A DNA stretch of 64,000 nucleotides, from positions 35,530,793 to 35,594,792 of the forward strand of contig ML679966.1 of assembly GCA_007922225.1 (NCBI GenBank). Direction: 5' to 3'. The notes under the pieces were generated by a model. It had not been told where the DNA came from. It saw only the letters and a list, made by a program, of their open reading frames with translations, and searched no databases. The stretch is from Emydura subglobosa (taxonomy: Eukaryota; Chordata; Testudines; Chelidae). The translations under genes were made by a program, and so were the position numbers. The stretch's first letter is position 1. Each line of letters begins with the position of its first letter. Shown piece by piece: positions 63,080 through 64,000 of this stretch.

Positions 63080-64000
63080 CAATTTTATCTGAATACAAAA
63101 CATTTATGTTTAGTCCTCTTCCATTACAGAGCTAATCAATTAGTCGCAGTCAGCTTCGCAAACCATATGTAACCCATCTCTCTGTGTTTTTCAAACATTA
63201 CTACGTGTTAAACAGAACAAATTGGCTACATTTTGTGGGTGATGTTAGCGAAATCCAGATTGTGCCAAAGATGCTGCAAACTTCACCAGTAACCTCAGTC
63301 CTCACTCGTCGAATCTCGAGCAAATCGAGGCGTTTCAGGTCTTCGTGCTGTATTATTAACCTCTCAGAGCACGCTTAAGCACCTGTTATCCTACTACTCT
63401 GAGACAAGTTACATTGCCGCTGCTGTATGGTTTTGTTTTGCAGGTGGGGAGATTGTGTGGTCTGTAGTTTAGTGGAGTTGGTGTGGCTACCCGCAAACCC
63501 TTAAGGGTTTGCAAATCAGACAGGAATCTCAGTGCTATATTACAAATAACGATTACACTTTGCTATTCAGATTCAACTGTATTTTGCTAGGAGGAGGGAA
63601 GGGAATCTGTCCTTGTATTCAGAAGGCTATTTAAAAAAGATGAGAGCAGGCTATGCACAAGGAGGTTGCTGCAGAGGACACTGCAATTTTAAAAACTTTT
63701 TAATTGGTGCGACTTTCTGGGAGCTCACGCCGAGAAATACTGGGGAGAGCAGCTCAACGTTCACCACTTAAAAATGGGTTTACACTTATTTCAGACCGGT
63801 AATGACTGCCCAAATAAACGCAATATAGTGAAAACTCAAGCCGGAGGGACATCTTCGGAGGATTTTAGATCTTTCACTTCTTAGGTGTTAAGTCGAAGCA
63901 TGAGCCAAAGCCATTTGGTCGTCATGGGACTCGTCATTGTGCTGCTTTAATACTAACAAAGGGCAGCGGTACATTAGCCAAAACATGGTTCTTTTTAGAC
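63080..64000. promoter_or_regulatory. Candidate regulatory region toward GSX2
   Basis: The stretch lacks recognisable transposons. It contains homeodomain-like CTAATCAATTAG at about 63,131-63,142, E-boxes CACCTG and CAGGTG near 63,380 and 63,444, and several CpGs in AT-rich surroundings (CTCGTCGAATCTCGAG near 63,305). A 20-bp perfect palindrome lies at 63,493-63,512. In vertebrates the gene next to the CHIC2 promoter is the forebrain homeobox gene GSX2, transcribed away from it. No GSX2 coding sequence is visible here, so the regulatory role is inferred from context. Confidence 0.35.

Noticed and set aside
63184..63378. 64-codon open frame near the right end as a GSX2 exon
   Set aside because: No homeodomain or GSX2-like N-terminal sequence and no supported splice structure.

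Overview
The window is vertebrate nuclear DNA, most likely from a turtle, or less likely another non-squamate reptile. The evidence is a split vertebrate gene with long introns, one CpG island, AT-rich surroundings, CR1 LINEs with the sauropsid 3' end, L3- and MIR-like fossils, many hAT-type miniature elements of kinds I associate with turtle genomes, a DIRS-like fragment and a Ty3/Gypsy element. The species call is inference from repeat content; no species-specific gene was used.

Only one protein-coding gene can be supported. It is CHIC2 on the minus strand, and its whole coding sequence is present. Six exons (40617-40499, 25116-25062, 24871-24716, 4351-4295, 4128-4069, 938-888) join in frame with GT-AG introns into 165 codons plus a stop. 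The start codon lies in a CpG island (about 40,080-41,000). The 3' UTR runs to the left edge, with an AATAAA signal on the minus strand at 230-225.

Layout: 1-887 is the CHIC2 3' UTR. 888-40,617 is the CHIC2 coding span; introns 1, 3 and 5 (15.4, 20.4 and 3.1 kb) carry CR1s, a DIRS-like gag fragment, a Tigger-like element, several hAT MITEs, foldback elements and two stretches that look conserved. 40,618-41,000 is the promoter and 5' UTR. 42,628-46,895 is an inserted Ty3/Gypsy element with a 5-bp target-site duplication, and its domains run protease, integrase, reverse transcriptase, RNase H. That copia-like order is the mark of the Gmr1 group. 47,478-51,150 is a decayed minus-strand LINE with an AP-endonuclease, an RT and a C-terminal Cys-rich finger, split by a hAT MITE. 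51-64 kb has few recent insertions and no supportable gene. Its last kilobase looks like constrained regulatory DNA; in vertebrates the neighbour on that side of CHIC2 is the homeobox gene GSX2.

No cellular operon, CRISPR array or wholly new multi-gene system is visible. The most unusual items are the integrase-first Gypsy element with its deletion into the 3' LTR, the nested transposons, and the candidate regulatory DNA at the right end and in intron 3.
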